Source: Paracoccaceae bacterium (lineage in GTDB: Bacteria; Pseudomonadota; Alphaproteobacteria; Rhodobacterales; Rhodobacteraceae). From it: 64,000 nt of DNA. The stretch spans positions 1,863,001-1,927,000 of the forward strand of contig OY282431.1 in the NCBI GenBank assembly GCA_958296035.1, given 5' to 3'. A program made the position numbers and the translations under genes. Shown piece by piece: positions 9,198 through 18,654 of this stretch. The number at the start of each line of letters is the position of its first letter. The stretch's first letter is position 1. A model generated the notes under the pieces. The model saw only the letters and a program-made list of their open reading frames with translations. It was not told the origin of the DNA and did not search any database.

Positions 9198-9689
9198 GGA
9201 CGGCTGGCCTGACGATATGCGGAAGTGGGAAAATCTCTCTTCAACCCGAAATCCATTCAGTGCTGCTTCTAGCCTTCGGCGGTGAACGTACTGTGCAACC
9301 TCACGGACGACTTGCGGTACCACAATTGCCGGGCACACCGGACCCTTGCGGCCCGCCTGTTGTTCCGGCTGGCAAGGCTCCCAGGAAAGATCACCTGGCC
9401 CTGTGACCGCCTTCCCGGGTTCCGGTCACCGCATTGCTCCCGGATCAGCCCTTTTTACTATACATCAACTCGTCAGGATCCCAAACAACAACCGCAATGG
9501 ATGGCGTATGCAGGCGGCGTGGCCTGCACCTGAGCGTGTTGCGGGCCCACGCAGGCTGCCCGGGCGCGAACTCCGCAATGCAATCTTGATCCCTGTTGCG
9601 CGGCGCTGGCGTGGATTAACAGGACATTTCCGTGTATTTCCTGCCGGATCATCGTCAATTCCGGCCGAGGATCAGCGAAGGAGGACGGT
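9198..9689. other. Divergent intergenic region between ntrY and ispDF
   Basis: About 490 bases contain no convincing gene. It must hold the promoters of the ntrY operon (minus) and of ispDF (plus). In many alphaproteobacteria dusB, ntrB and ntrC occupy this junction; I see no remnant of them here. Confidence 0.6.
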
Positions 9690-10901
9690 TTGCAGGCATC
9701 TAAACCTCAGCAGGTGCAGAAACGTCCAGGAAGATACAGCGACCGGAGGATAGCCGCAGTTGTCCTGGCAGCCGGTTCCGGCAGCCGGGTTGGAGGATCT
9801 CTTCCCAAGCAGTTTCGGGCGGTAGGCGGTCGGCCAATGGTTGCTCATGCCTTGCAGGCGTTTGGGCGCCATCCGGCCATCTCGCGGTGTGTCCTTGTAC
9901 TTGGCAAACAGCACTTTCCGCTCTTCGACCGACTGGTAGGGCCTTCCCTGGGCACGGATGTGGAAACCGTCACGGGCGGTTCGAATCGGTCTGCATCGGT
10001 CGCCAATGCTCTCGAGCATCTGGCTCAGGACAGCATTACGCATGTCCTTGTGCACGATGGCGCCAGGCCCCTTGTCTCGTCGCGGCTGATCTCGTCTGTT
10101 GTGGACAGGTTGGCAGTTGAAAATGCCGTCATCCCTGCCCTGCCAGTTGCAGATGCATTGTGGCGACTGCAAAATGGCAGCCTACGCAAGGCGGTAAGAC
10201 GTGATGGATTGGTAAGGGCCCAAACACCACAGGGATTTGCCTTTCGACAATTGCTGGAAGCGTTTCGAACCAGAAATGGAGGCGCCGATGACTGTGCAGC
10301 GATTGCAGCCGGGCACGGCATGGCGGTGACGATCGTGGCCGGCGAGACACGCAACTTCAAGATTACGCACCAGGCAGATTTACGCCGGGCCAACGACACA
10401 CTCGCGCAGCGATTTGAAACACGCATCGGACACGGGGTGGATGCGCATCGGTGCTGCCCTGGCACCGGGGTTGTGCTTTGTGGCGTGAAGATTTCAGGTC
10501 AATTCTCGTTGCAGGGTCATTCAGATGCCGATGTCGGGTTGCACGCTCTCTGTGATGCCCTCTATGGTGCCATGGGTGACGGAGACATCGGCGCATGGTT
10601 TCCGCCAACCGACTCAGAATGGCAAGGTGCCGACTCAACGATATTTCTGCACCATGCGGCATCGCGAGTTGCAGACAGGGGTTTCGCGGTCGTCAACATC
10701 GACATTACACTCATATGTGAGGAGCCGAAAATTCGCCCGCATGCTTCCGCAATGCGCTCAGTTATTGCTAAAGTCCTCAATACCTCTGTGGCAAGAATTA
10801 ACGTCAAGGCGACTACAACCGAGGGTATGGGCTTCGCCGGTCGCAGGGAAGGTATCGCCGCACACGCGACTGCGGTGGTCAGAGGGCCGTGTCAAAACTG
10901 A
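9690..10901 (+). CDS. ispDF: Bifunctional IspD/IspF (MEP pathway)
   Basis: This 403-residue fusion has 2-C-methyl-D-erythritol 4-phosphate cytidylyltransferase at the N-terminus and 2-C-methyl-D-erythritol 2,4-cyclodiphosphate synthase at the C-terminus. IspD: AAVVLAAGSGSRVGG with the CTP-binding Gly/Arg, then VLVHDGARPLV. IspF starts near residue 245: IGHGVDAHRC with the metal-binding Asp and His, GHSDADVGLHALCDAL, and the closing KATTTEGMGFAGR. It carries out the third and fifth steps of isoprenoid synthesis; the intervening ispE is elsewhere. The start is TTG at 9690, supported by a strong GAAGGAGG at 9677-9684 with five bases of spacing. It overlaps pgpA by 13 bases. The fusion is common in alphaproteobacteria. 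Confidence 0.95.
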   Translation: MQASKPQQVQKRPGRYSDRRIAAVVLAAGSGSRVGGSLPKQFRAVGGRPMVAHALQAFGRHPAISRCVLVLGKQHFPLFDRLVGPSLGTDVETVTGGSNRSASVANALEHLAQDSITHVLVHDGARPLVSSRLISSVVDRLAVENAVIPALPVADALWRLQNGSLRKAVRRDGLVRAQTPQGFAFRQLLEAFRTRNGGADDCAAIAAGHGMAVTIVAGETRNFKITHQADLRRANDTLAQRFETRIGHGVDAHRCCPGTGVVLCGVKISGQFSLQGHSDADVGLHALCDALYGAMGDGDIGAWFPPTDSEWQGADSTIFLHHAASRVADRGFAVVNIDITLICEEPKIRPHASAMRSVIAKVLNTSVARINVKATTTEGMGFAGRREGIAAHATAVVRGPCQN

Positions 10902-11380
10902 TCGCAACGCTTTTCGGACTGGGTCAGTTTCCAGTTGCTCCAGGTACGGTCGGCTCGGCAGCGGCGGTAATCACCGCTGTCGTGGCCAGTTATTCCGGCG
11001 TCGGACTGAAACACGTCGCGCCAGCTGTCGTGCTCATGTGCATTTTCGGCTGGATGGCCGTGTCGGCGGCACTGCAAGAATTCGAATCGAGCGACCCTTC
11101 GGCTATCATCATCGACGAATTCGTCGGTCAATGGATCGCTCTGCTGCCACTCTATCACTATGCGGCCAGACATGGTGACGATGACAATACGCTCTGCTTC
11201 CCTGGCGTTGCTCTGGCATTTATCCTCTTTCGGGTCCTCGATATCTACAAGCCCTCCCTAATCGGCAAGGCGGACGCACTCCCTGGTGCAACCGGAATCA
11301 TTTTCGACGACATACTCGCAGGCGTGGCGACGGCGATTGTCGTGATCGCGTTGGCAGAAATCTTCCTGCGAACCAGTTGA
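10889..11380 (+). CDS. pgpA: Phosphatidylglycerophosphatase A
   Basis: This 163-residue inner-membrane protein converts phosphatidylglycerophosphate to phosphatidylglycerol. Family motifs are FPVAPGTVGSAAAV at the N-terminus, IIIDEFVGQW in the middle and RVLDIYKPSLIG toward the end, with four hydrophobic helices between them. The start is GTG at 10889 inside the end of ispDF, so the two genes are translationally coupled. The pairing of pgpA with ispDF is usual in this class. Confidence 0.92.
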   Translation: MSKLIATLFGLGQFPVAPGTVGSAAAVITAVVASYSGVGLKHVAPAVVLMCIFGWMAVSAALQEFESSDPSAIIIDEFVGQWIALLPLYHYAARHGDDDNTLCFPGVALAFILFRVLDIYKPSLIGKADALPGATGIIFDDILAGVATAIVVIALAEIFLRTS

Positions 11381-11506
11381 ATAGCTTGACAGTTCCAGGC
11401 CGACAGGCTGGTAATTTCATATCGGGACAGGGCAAGCGCTCTCGTAAACTCCAGTTCCAAACAACTGAACTCCCCTGGGCTGTAAGCACACCGGCACCGG
11501 GAAGAT

Positions 11507-11535
11507 TTGTACAAGAAGTATGTTCAATGTAGAAT
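11507..11535 (+). promoter_or_regulatory. Candidate sigma-70 promoter for amtB
   Basis: TTGTAC (11507-11512) and TAGAAT (11530-11535) are separated by 17 bases, and the amtB ATG follows at 11618. A second weaker pair is TTGACA at 11386 with GGTAAT at 11410. No sigma-54 (-24/-12) element is evident, which is unusual for an ammonium transporter gene that answers to NtrC in relatives. Confidence 0.35.
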
Positions 11536-11617
11536 ACGGAGACCTTGGAGTCCACAGTGCCAGTCGTGGAGCTTCCTGCTCCCGGCGAGATTACCCGAAC
11601 TGGGAGGGAATGGAAGA

Positions 11618-12799
11618 ATGAACGGAGCAGATACAGCGTGGATCATCGTGGCAACAGCTTTGGTCCTCTTCATGACGCTTCCCGGACTAGCCTTGTTTTA
11701 CGGCGGGCTGGTACGGGCACGCAATGTTCTCAGTGTCTTTATGCTATGTTACGCCGTAGCCTGCCTGATGAGCATTCTCTGGCTGGCGTTTGGATATTCG
11801 ATTGCCTTTGGGAGCGGTGAATCCGGCATCTGGGGTGGATTAGACAAGATATTCTTGTTGGGCGTGACTCCGGATTCCCTGAGCGGCACTTTACCGGAAA
11901 TCTTGTTCTTTGCGTTCCAGATGACTTTTGCGGTCATCACACCAGCGCTCATCGTCGGCGCATTTGTCGAGCGAATCACGTTTTCCTACGTACTGGTATT
12001 CACTGGTGCATGGATGCTTCTCGTCTATGCTCCCGTTGTCCACTGGATTTGGGGCGGAGGCATGATGGCAGATGGCGGAATTTTCGGAGAAGTCGGCGTA
12101 AAGGACTTTGCCGGAGGCGTGGTGGTCCATGAAACCGCTGGCATTGCAGCCCTGGTAATTGCCTTTGTGTTGGGTGCCAGGAAGGATCGGTCCAAGCCTC
12201 CGCACAGTCCGGTGATCGTCATGATCGGCGCAGCGATGCTGTGGGTCGGCTGGTTCGGGTTCAATGGTGGATCGCAATTGGCTGCTGACGGCGGGGCTGC
12301 CTCGGCGCTGACAGTCACGCACATTTCGGCGGCAACGGCTTCCCTGACCTGGATTCTTTACGAGCGGATCAAGTACGGCAAGTGTTCGCTTGTAGGCATG
12401 GTAACAGGCACAATAGCCGGACTGGCTTCGATAACGCCGGCATCCGGCTTTGTCGGCCCCGTGGCAGCACTTGTCATCGGTGCCGTTGCCGGTGTGATTT
12501 GCCAGATTGCGGTAGGATTCGTGAAGGCAAGGTTGAAAATTGACGACACTCTTGATGTCTTTGCCGTGCACGGTGTTGGGGGCATTTTCGGAACCTTGAT
12601 GATTATCGTGTTTGGTGGCGGAAGCGCACTTGCCCAGTTTGGTGCCGTCATCATCGTTGGAGTCTACACTGTCGTGGTAACCGCGATTATTGTGAAAGTA
12701 CTTCAAGCGGTCATGACGATGCGGGTCTCTCCTGAGCATGAAGCGACAGGACTGGATCTTTCCATGCACGGTGAGCGTGCCTACGAATTCAACTCCTGA
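11618..12799 (+). CDS. amtB: Ammonium transporter AmtB
   Basis: This 393-residue membrane channel of the Amt/Rh family has eleven predicted helices. Key positions are visible: the Phe gate region in FFAFQMTFAVITPAL, the Trp block HWIWGGG, the first twin-histidine in VVHETAG and the second in FAVHGVGG near the end. Twin His lines the conduction pathway for ammonium. The start at ATG 11618 follows GGAGGGAATGGAAG; the in-frame extension to 11507 overlaps the candidate promoter and has no signal character. There is no glnK/glnB gene before or after it, although PII proteins usually gate this channel; the gene may be elsewhere. A hairpin overlaps the stop codon, and another follows at 12832. Confidence 0.93.
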   Translation: MNGADTAWIIVATALVLFMTLPGLALFYGGLVRARNVLSVFMLCYAVACLMSILWLAFGYSIAFGSGESGIWGGLDKIFLLGVTPDSLSGTLPEILFFAFQMTFAVITPALIVGAFVERITFSYVLVFTGAWMLLVYAPVVHWIWGGGMMADGGIFGEVGVKDFAGGVVVHETAGIAALVIAFVLGARKDRSKPPHSPVIVMIGAAMLWVGWFGFNGGSQLAADGGAASALTVTHISAATASLTWILYERIKYGKCSLVGMVTGTIAGLASITPASGFVGPVAALVIGAVAGVICQIAVGFVKARLKIDDTLDVFAVHGVGGIFGTLMIIVFGGGSALAQFGAVIIVGVYTVVVTAIIVKVLQAVMTMRVSPEHEATGLDLSMHGERAYEFNS

Positions 12800-12831
12800 T
12801 CGGAATCAGGAGCGTTACAAAGTAGTCAGGA

Positions 12832-12861
12832 GCTGGTGCCCGACATTGCTTGGGCACCAGC
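12832..12861 (+). terminator. Strong hairpin downstream of amtB
   Basis: GCTGGTGCCC (12832-12841) and GGGCACCAGC (12852-12861) form a perfect 10-bp stem with a 10-base loop, 30 bases after the amtB stop. A smaller 8-bp stem (12793-12812) overlaps the stop codon. Neither has a U tract, so termination is likely but not certain. Confidence 0.5.
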
Positions 12862-13022
12862 CTGGCCTCGCCAGGTCAACACCCTGCCAGCAGCTTTCTG
12901 TGACCTGTACGGGTCAGTCCGACCTGTCAGGCAAAGGAATTCGAAGCACAGAAGCGGCGGGCCTCGAAACGCCATCGACACAAACTGAAGAATGGCCGGT
13001 TCGGGAGAAGAGAGAGCACCTT

Positions 13023-13748
13023 AACCCCGATTCCGGATAAGGGGGGTCGATTTTGGGTAGGAGGGATTCCCTTTCCCCATAATGCCTGTTTCCATGGGTT
13101 GTGATCTACAACAATCCAGAGGATCCCTCCCGTGAACACATCTACCATAGCGCTCTTCTGCTGTCTCTGCGCTTGTGGCTGCCTCTGCGAAGCATGGGAA
13201 AGACATCACCTCGTCCCCACCACACGAAAACGCATCCGCAAGACCAGGCGCACACGGGGCATAATGATGGTCATCATGACCCTGTTCCACCTGTTACCCT
13301 GCCGCAACTTCAAACGCTTCCGGTTTCATGCCATAGAGGGCCAGTACAGGGACGGCTTCGGCGAACCTCCCCGCCTATGGACGCCTTGTGGCCCCGATGC
13401 CAGGATTGCTGCTGCTCCACCCCCTGTGCCAGGGCCGCGAAAAGACCGGCACATATAGCATCGACAGCACCAGGCTGGCGGTCTGCCACAACGCCGGCGT
13501 GCCAGGCGTCATCGGGTGTTCAGGGGGCTTGCCGCCCGTGGTCGAACCGCAATGGGGTGGTTCTACGGCTTCAGGATGCATGTGGTCATCAACAGCAAGG
13601 GCCAGCTGATGGCCGTGCAGTTCTCACCCGGCAACACCGATGACCAGGCGCCATGCCATGCCACCAGCTCTGTCCAGTCCGGTCCCCCGATGTTTGCCCA
13701 CATCGGGCATCAAGGTGAACAATAGACCCGCTTTTCCAGAATTCGGGT
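13023..13748 (+). mobile_element. Decayed IS982-family element (copy A)
   Basis: The left end AACCCCGATTCCGGATAAGG matches the left end of the copies at 38234 and 63399. The right end (13727-13748) is an imperfect inverted repeat of it. Inside, the transposase begins with a GTG at 13132 (MNTSTIALFCC) and follows the sequence of the copy at 63509, but it switches frame at least twice: first near 13380-13400, then near 13500. The DDE-domain blocks IDSTRLAVCHN and GLAARGRTAMGWFYGF therefore lie in different frames. A large part of the C-terminal half is deleted. The total length is about 725 bases against about 1 kb for IS982 elements. It is not functional. Confidence 0.85.
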
Positions 13749-14081
13749 ACCTTACGTTCTCCTATCTGGCAAGACCGAATTGCATGCAGCTAGTTGGACT
13801 TGGTTCGGACGCGCGATGTGCCGGTGAATTGACATGATTCCTGGCTTGCAGTGCCGCGCCTTTGTAGAGTTAGGGCGCACAGCAATTTCCGGATTTATCC
13901 ACAATTCGACATTGCACTGGTCGGCCCGGGACGCCATTTGGCGCCAGACAGCTGTATCATCGCCAATTGCCCCTTGGCCCAGTGATTCGCATCGACCGGA
14001 AGTTGGACGACCGATGCGCGGTGGAACCAGACGTAACCTGTCGACAAATGCCATGCTTATTCAACCAGGTGCTGGAGAGGT
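13749..14081. other. Intergenic between IS982 copy A and mttB
   Basis: About 330 bases contain no recognisable gene. The region lies downstream of the minus-strand mttB, so it would hold its terminator; no clear stem with a U tract was found. Confidence 0.4.
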
Positions 14082-15632
14082 TCAAGCGAAGGCGTCAGGC
14101 ATCGAATTCTTGCGCTGCGCAATGTAGGCCTGCAGAGCCTCGTCAATTGCTGGGTCGATTGCAGGTTGCTGGTATTGCTCAAGCAAATTCCTGACTTGTT
14201 CGGCAGCCAAGGCCTGACTGTCTCTTTCTCCCTCTTCCAACCACGTTTCAAAGGGCTTGTAGTCGAATACTTCGCTGCGCCAGAAAGCGGTCTTGTAGTT
14301 CGCCTGGGTATGTGCGCATCCGAGGTAGTGGCCACCTGGCTGAACCTCGCGGATGGCATCCATAGCCAGACCGTTAGAGGAGATATCGATCCCCTGGGAA
14401 AACTTGTGCAGGCCACCGAGCTGGTCGGCATCAAGCACGAACTTCTCGAACGAGGAAACAAGCCCGCCCTCAAGCCAGCCACAGGCGTGCAGCATGAAGT
14501 TGACGCCGCCCAACAGCGCCGATTGCAATGTTGCTGCCGATTCGTAGGCCGCCTGGGCGTCAGGAAGTTTCGAGCTGCACAAACCACCACCGGACCGATA
14601 TGGAAGATTCATTCGACGAGCGAGTTGGCCCGCCCCGAAGAGAATCTGGCTTGCTTCGGGTGTACCAAAGGTCGGCGCGCCTGAGTTCATGTCGATCGAA
14701 GTTACGAAGGTACCGAAAATTGCCGGTGAACCGGGCCGAACCAGCTGGCTGTAGCCGACGCCCGCAAGGACCTCGGCCAGCACCTGTGACAAAGTTCCGG
14801 CCATTGTGACTGGCGCCATGGCACCACCGACGATGAACGGCGAGATGATACTGGCCTGGTTGGCACTCGCGTATTCTTCCAATGCACCCATCATCATGGA
14901 ATCAAAGGTAAGCGGAGAATTGATGTTGATCAGTGACGTGATAACAGTGTTGCCTTCAACAAACCCTTTGCCAAACAGGAGCTGAGCCATGTTAAGAGTG
15001 TCACGGGCCCGCTCTCGGGCGGTTACAGAACCCATAAACGGCTTGTCTGACAACGTCATGTGTGCGTACACCATGTCGAGATGCCGCTTATTGACGGGGA
15101 TGTCCGTGGGCTCACACAAAGTCCCACCCGAATGGTGCAGCCATTTGGACATATAGGCCAGGCGCACAAAATTTCGAAAATCCTCAATCGTGGCATACCG
15201 GCGACCGCCGTTGGCATCTCTCACAAATGGAGGACCGTAAACGGGGGCCAGGACGAGAGAATTCCCCCCGATCCTGACGCTCTTTGCCGGGTCCCGGGCT
15301 GCCTGGATATATTCAGCCGGTGCCTTGGCACAAAGAGAGCGTGCTAGCCCCTTCGGCATTCGAACCCTTTCGCCGTCAATATCTGCCCCGGCATCACGCC
15401 ACAATTCGAGTGCTTTGGGGTTATCAATGAAGTCCACCCCGATTTCCTCAAGAATGCATTCAGCCTGGTGCTCGATTGTTTCGAGCGCCTCGTCATTGAG
15501 CAAGTCAAAATTGGGAATGCGCCGCTCAATGAATTTCGCCGTTTCAATGCGTACCGCCGTTCTCCTGGCGCGTCGGGCGGCTCCGCCGCCACCTCTTCTG
15601 CGGCGGCGTGCCGTTCGTCTGGACGCTGTCAT
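14082..15632 (-). CDS. MttB-family corrinoid-dependent methyltransferase (non-pyrrolysine type)
   Basis: This 516-residue protein belongs to the trimethylamine methyltransferase superfamily (COG5598). The body follows the family pattern: [15 protein letters not shown] near the start, then the TIM-barrel strands, [20 protein letters not shown] and the closing [18 protein letters not shown]. There is no in-frame amber codon, so it is the non-pyrrolysine branch, whose known members demethylate glycine betaine, proline betaine, carnitine and similar quaternary amines and pass the methyl to a corrinoid protein. The substrate here is unknown. The N-terminus is a striking Arg/Gly tail ([13 protein letters not shown] then AARRARR). 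No corrinoid protein is adjacent; one is at 36374-37078. It is convergent with IS982 copy A and divergent from guaA. Confidence 0.85.
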   Translation of the reverse strand: MTASRRTARRRRRGGGGAARRARRTAVRIETAKFIERRIPNFDLLNDEALETIEHQAECILEEIGVDFIDNPKALELWRDAGADIDGERVRMPKGLARSLCAKAPAEYIQAARDPAKSVRIGGNSLVLAPVYGPPFVRDANGGRRYATIEDFRNFVRLAYMSKWLHHSGGTLCEPTDIPVNKRHLDMVYAHMTLSDKPFMGSVTARERARDTLNMAQLLFGKGFVEGNTVITSLININSPLTFDSMMMGALEEYASANQASIISPFIVGGAMAPVTMAGTLSQVLAEVLAGVGYSQLVRPGSPAIFGTFVTSIDMNSGAPTFGTPEASQILFGAGQLARRMNLPYRSGGGLCSSKLPDAQAAYESAATLQSALLGGVNFMLHACGWLEGGLVSSFEKFVLDADQLGGLHKFSQGIDISSNGLAMDAIREVQPGGHYLGCAHTQANYKTAFWRSEVFDYKPFETWLEEGERDSQALAAEQVRNLLEQYQQPAIDPAIDEALQAYIAQRKNSMPDAFA

Positions 15633-15842
15633 GCCACTTCTCTCCTAATCCGATGCGTTCAAGGGTTGACGTTTTCCTGCGCACCCGACTATCTGTTCGC
15701 AATCGCGTGGCTGAACCCGGCCGTGCCCGGGAATTGTTCGAAACTCCTTGCGTGTTCAACTAGAACCAGCAACAAAAGACGGTTACGCCGCCCGGTGAAC
15801 TGGCAGCAGTATATTCTGTACGACAACAGGCTGGAACAGTTC

Positions 15843-17411
15843 ATGGCCAAAAAACCGCATGAAGTTATGTTGATTGTCGACTTCGGCAGCCAGGTCACGC
15901 AATTGATTGCGCGCCGGTTCCGCGAATACAACGTCTACTGTGAAATTCATCCTGCCAACCTCATTGATGAAGCCCTGCTTCTGAAGTTAAAGCCGAAGGC
16001 AGCAGTACTTTCCGGCGGGCCAGCGAGCGTCGTATCAACGGAGTTCCCAAGGCTTCCCGACACATTCTATGAGCTTGACCTCCCCGTTCTGGGAATATGT
16101 TACGGTCAACAGGTCATGGTCAAACAACTCGGAGGCACGGTTGAAGGGAACGATGCGCGCCGTGAATATGGGCGTACCCTGGTCCACGCCACGGTAGCGG
16201 ACACCGAACACCCGCTGCTCAGGGGTTTCTTCGCAAAGGCCTCTGTAACCGTCTGGATGTCGCATGGCGATCGTGTAACCAACCTGCCTTCAGGGTTTTC
16301 GACCCTGGCAGCATCGCGTCATGCACCAAACGCCATAATCGGCGATGAATCGCGCCGCCTCTTCGGCTTGCAGTTTCACCCCGAGGTCTATCATACCACC
16401 AATGGAAGCGTCCTGCTACGTAACTTTGCCGATCTGGCAGAATTCCAGCGCGACTGGACGATGTCTGCAGCAGGAGAAGATGCCATCGCCGCGTTGAGAG
16501 CAACAGTCGGAGACGGACGGGTCATTTGCGCCCTGTCCGGCGGTGTCGATTCGGCGGTTACTGCTCTATTGCTCCATCGGGCGGTTCCTGAACAGTTGAC
16601 CTGTGTTTTCGTTGACCACGGCTTGCTGCGTGCCGGTGAAGCAAACCAGGTCCTCAGGCTTTTTCGGGACAACTTTAACTTGCGACTGATTCAATTGGAT
16701 GAAACTGCACGCTTTCTGGATGCATTATCAGGAGTCAGTAACCCCGAAGACAAGCGAAAGATCATTGGTCAGCAATTTATCGACGTCTTTCTCGAAGTTT
16801 CACAACAATCGGGAGGATTCGATTTCCTGGCTCAGGGAACGCTGTATCCTGATGTCATCGAGTCGGTCAGTGTAACCGGGGGCCCCAGCGAAACGATCAA
16901 GTCTCATCATAACGTCGGCGGATTACCGGACGAACTTGGTCTGGATCTGGTTGAACCCCTGCGGGCATTCTTCAAGGATGAGGTGCGTGCGCTGGGACGG
17001 GAGCTGGGCCTTTCAGAGGAGTTTGTAAGGCGACACCCGTTTCCCGGCCCGGGACTGGCAATACGCATTTTGGGACAGGTCACGCCTGGACGAGTTTCTC
17101 TGGCTCGGGCGGCGGACGCGGTCCTAATGGACCAGATTCGCAATCACCATCTATATGATCAGATCTGGCAAGCATTCGTCACTCTGCTGCCGATTCGAAC
17201 TGTAGGCGTGATGGGCGACCAGCGCACCTACGATCATGTCTGTGCGATAAGGGCGGTAACGAGTACAGACGGAATGACGGCCGACTATTTTCGGTTCAGC
17301 CACGACTTTCTGTCCGAGACGGCCAGCAGAATTGTCAACGAGGTTCCAGGCATAAACCGCGTGACATACGACATTACGTCCAAGCCGCCAGCAACTATAG
17401 AATGGGAGTGA
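15843..17411 (+). CDS. guaA: GMP synthase (glutamine-hydrolysing)
   Basis: This 522-residue enzyme converts XMP to GMP. The N-terminal glutamine amidotransferase carries the nucleophile in LGICYGQQ (Cys86) and the His/Glu pair in FHPEVYH. The ATP pyrophosphatase domain has the P-loop LSGGVDSAV, and the C-terminal dimerisation domain ends with [14 protein letters not shown], the near-invariant family tail. I chose the ATG at 15843 (MAKKPHEVM) over the longer in-frame extension because the glutaminase fold starts immediately after it. The first 210 bases upstream hold the divergent promoters of guaA and mttB. Confidence 0.96.
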   Translation: MAKKPHEVMLIVDFGSQVTQLIARRFREYNVYCEIHPANLIDEALLLKLKPKAAVLSGGPASVVSTEFPRLPDTFYELDLPVLGICYGQQVMVKQLGGTVEGNDARREYGRTLVHATVADTEHPLLRGFFAKASVTVWMSHGDRVTNLPSGFSTLAASRHAPNAIIGDESRRLFGLQFHPEVYHTTNGSVLLRNFADLAEFQRDWTMSAAGEDAIAALRATVGDGRVICALSGGVDSAVTALLLHRAVPEQLTCVFVDHGLLRAGEANQVLRLFRDNFNLRLIQLDETARFLDALSGVSNPEDKRKIIGQQFIDVFLEVSQQSGGFDFLAQGTLYPDVIESVSVTGGPSETIKSHHNVGGLPDELGLDLVEPLRAFFKDEVRALGRELGLSEEFVRRHPFPGPGLAIRILGQVTPGRVSLARAADAVLMDQIRNHHLYDQIWQAFVTLLPIRTVGVMGDQRTYDHVCAIRAVTSTDGMTADYFRFSHDFLSETASRIVNEVPGINRVTYDITSKPPATIEWE

Positions 17412-17759
17412 ACGATTCTCCTCGTCAATTGCATTTTCCGTTCACCAATCTGCCTCGTACCCGGGGCTGCGCAGGTGATTCGGACGACCAAAGGCAAGGT
17501 GGAGCCTCCGAATCGGTAATCCATGACCCACGCCGCTAGGCGGTTGGTGCCCTACGCGTTGCAATTTCACCAACTTGACCACAATATATCCGGTGTGCCT
17601 GTCGGCGTTCGAATCTTGATCGCAGGTAAAGCATGCTGAATGGAATCTCTTGCCTTCTCCAACACCTTGCAGGCGGCGGTCTGAAGCCGGTTGCGCGATC
17701 AAGCTGGTTTCCCATTGACCGATGAGATCAGAGTTCGACTTGTCCAGCCGAGACGGCCC

Positions 17760-18635
17760 GTGATCTACAGGTCACGAAACCATTGGCTGGAGGCCACGGA
17801 GAAGCGTGTCCTGCTCTTCGGCATGTCCGGCCTTGGCAAGACCTACCTTTCCAACATCCTCAGAGATGCTGGGAATTGGTTCCATTACTCCGTCGATTAC
17901 CGCATCGGCACACGCTACATGGGCGAGCACATCGTCGACAACTTCAAGCGGGAGGCAATGAACAACGCCTTTCTTGCCGGCCTGCTGATGAGTGATTCGA
18001 TCTACATTGCGTCCAATATCACTTTCAACAATCTCCAGCCTCTTTCGACATTTCTGGGCAAGCCCGGCAGCCCTGAAAAGGGTGGTATTTCAATCAACGA
18101 ATACAGGCGACGCCAGGAACTACACCGCAAGGCAGAGGTCGCAGCGCTAGAAGACACAGTCCACTTCATTGAACGCTCTCGCGACCTATATCGTTATGCC
18201 AATTTTGTTTGCGATTCCGGAGGTTCGATCTGTGAGGTAGTTGACCCCTTTGACCGTGAGGACCGGTTGCTGACGTTCCTTGCTGATCACCTGCTCCTGG
18301 TCTGGATCAGAGGTAGCGACGAGCATACCGAACGCATGAAGCGCCGTTTCCTCAGGGCTCCCAAGCCGATGTACTACCGCCCCGAGTTCTTTGATGTACA
18401 TTGGCAGGCGTATCTCGATCAAATGGACGTCAGGCCCGATGATGTTGAACCCGATCAGTTTGTGCGCTGGATATTCGCTAGAGCCATTTCCCAGCGACAA
18501 CCGCGCTATGAAGCCATGTTCCGCTACTGGGGTGTGGTTGTTGATGCCGGCGATTTCGAAGGTGTTGCCGGCGAGGGGGAAATCGTGGATTTGATTGGCG
18601 ACGCCCTGGACCTCCGGTTCAGGCGATCTTCCTGA
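17760..18635 (+). CDS. P-loop NTPase of an alphaproteobacterial family, function unknown
   Basis: A protein of about 291 residues with a kinase-like P-loop near the N-terminus: KRVLLFGMSGLGKTYLSN (Walker A GxxxxGKT). Further conserved-looking blocks are FHYSVDYRIGTRYMGEHI and FVCDSGGSICEVVDPFD, the second probably carrying a Walker B-like Asp. I recognise the family as a conserved alphaproteobacterial protein often labelled only 'ATPase'; the fold resembles small nucleotide kinases. The start is uncertain: GTG 17760 gives VIYRSRNHW just before the first strand, while a TTG at 17691 would add 23 residues. It sits 19 bases before metA on the same strand, so the two are probably co-transcribed; the link to methionine synthesis is only suggested by position. 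Confidence 0.75.
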   Translation: MIYRSRNHWLEATEKRVLLFGMSGLGKTYLSNILRDAGNWFHYSVDYRIGTRYMGEHIVDNFKREAMNNAFLAGLLMSDSIYIASNITFNNLQPLSTFLGKPGSPEKGGISINEYRRRQELHRKAEVAALEDTVHFIERSRDLYRYANFVCDSGGSICEVVDPFDREDRLLTFLADHLLLVWIRGSDEHTERMKRRFLRAPKPMYYRPEFFDVHWQAYLDQMDVRPDDVEPDQFVRWIFARAISQRQPRYEAMFRYWGVVVDAGDFEGVAGEGEIVDLIGDALDLRFRRSS

Positions 18636-18654
18636 AATCAATTCGAGATCCTAA

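Noticed and set aside
9198-9338. N-terminal extension of NtrY to 9338
   Set aside because: The 47 extra residues do not look like a signal or membrane region and the basic MKSNLDNL start precedes the first helix naturally.
11891-12769. A 292-codon minus-strand frame opposite amtB
   Set aside because: It is antisense to the strongly supported ammonium transporter and rich in His, Arg and Cys without a family pattern.
14082-15632. Pyrrolysine-containing MttB
   Set aside because: No in-frame TAG occurs within the reading frame, so it belongs to the non-pyrrolysine branch.
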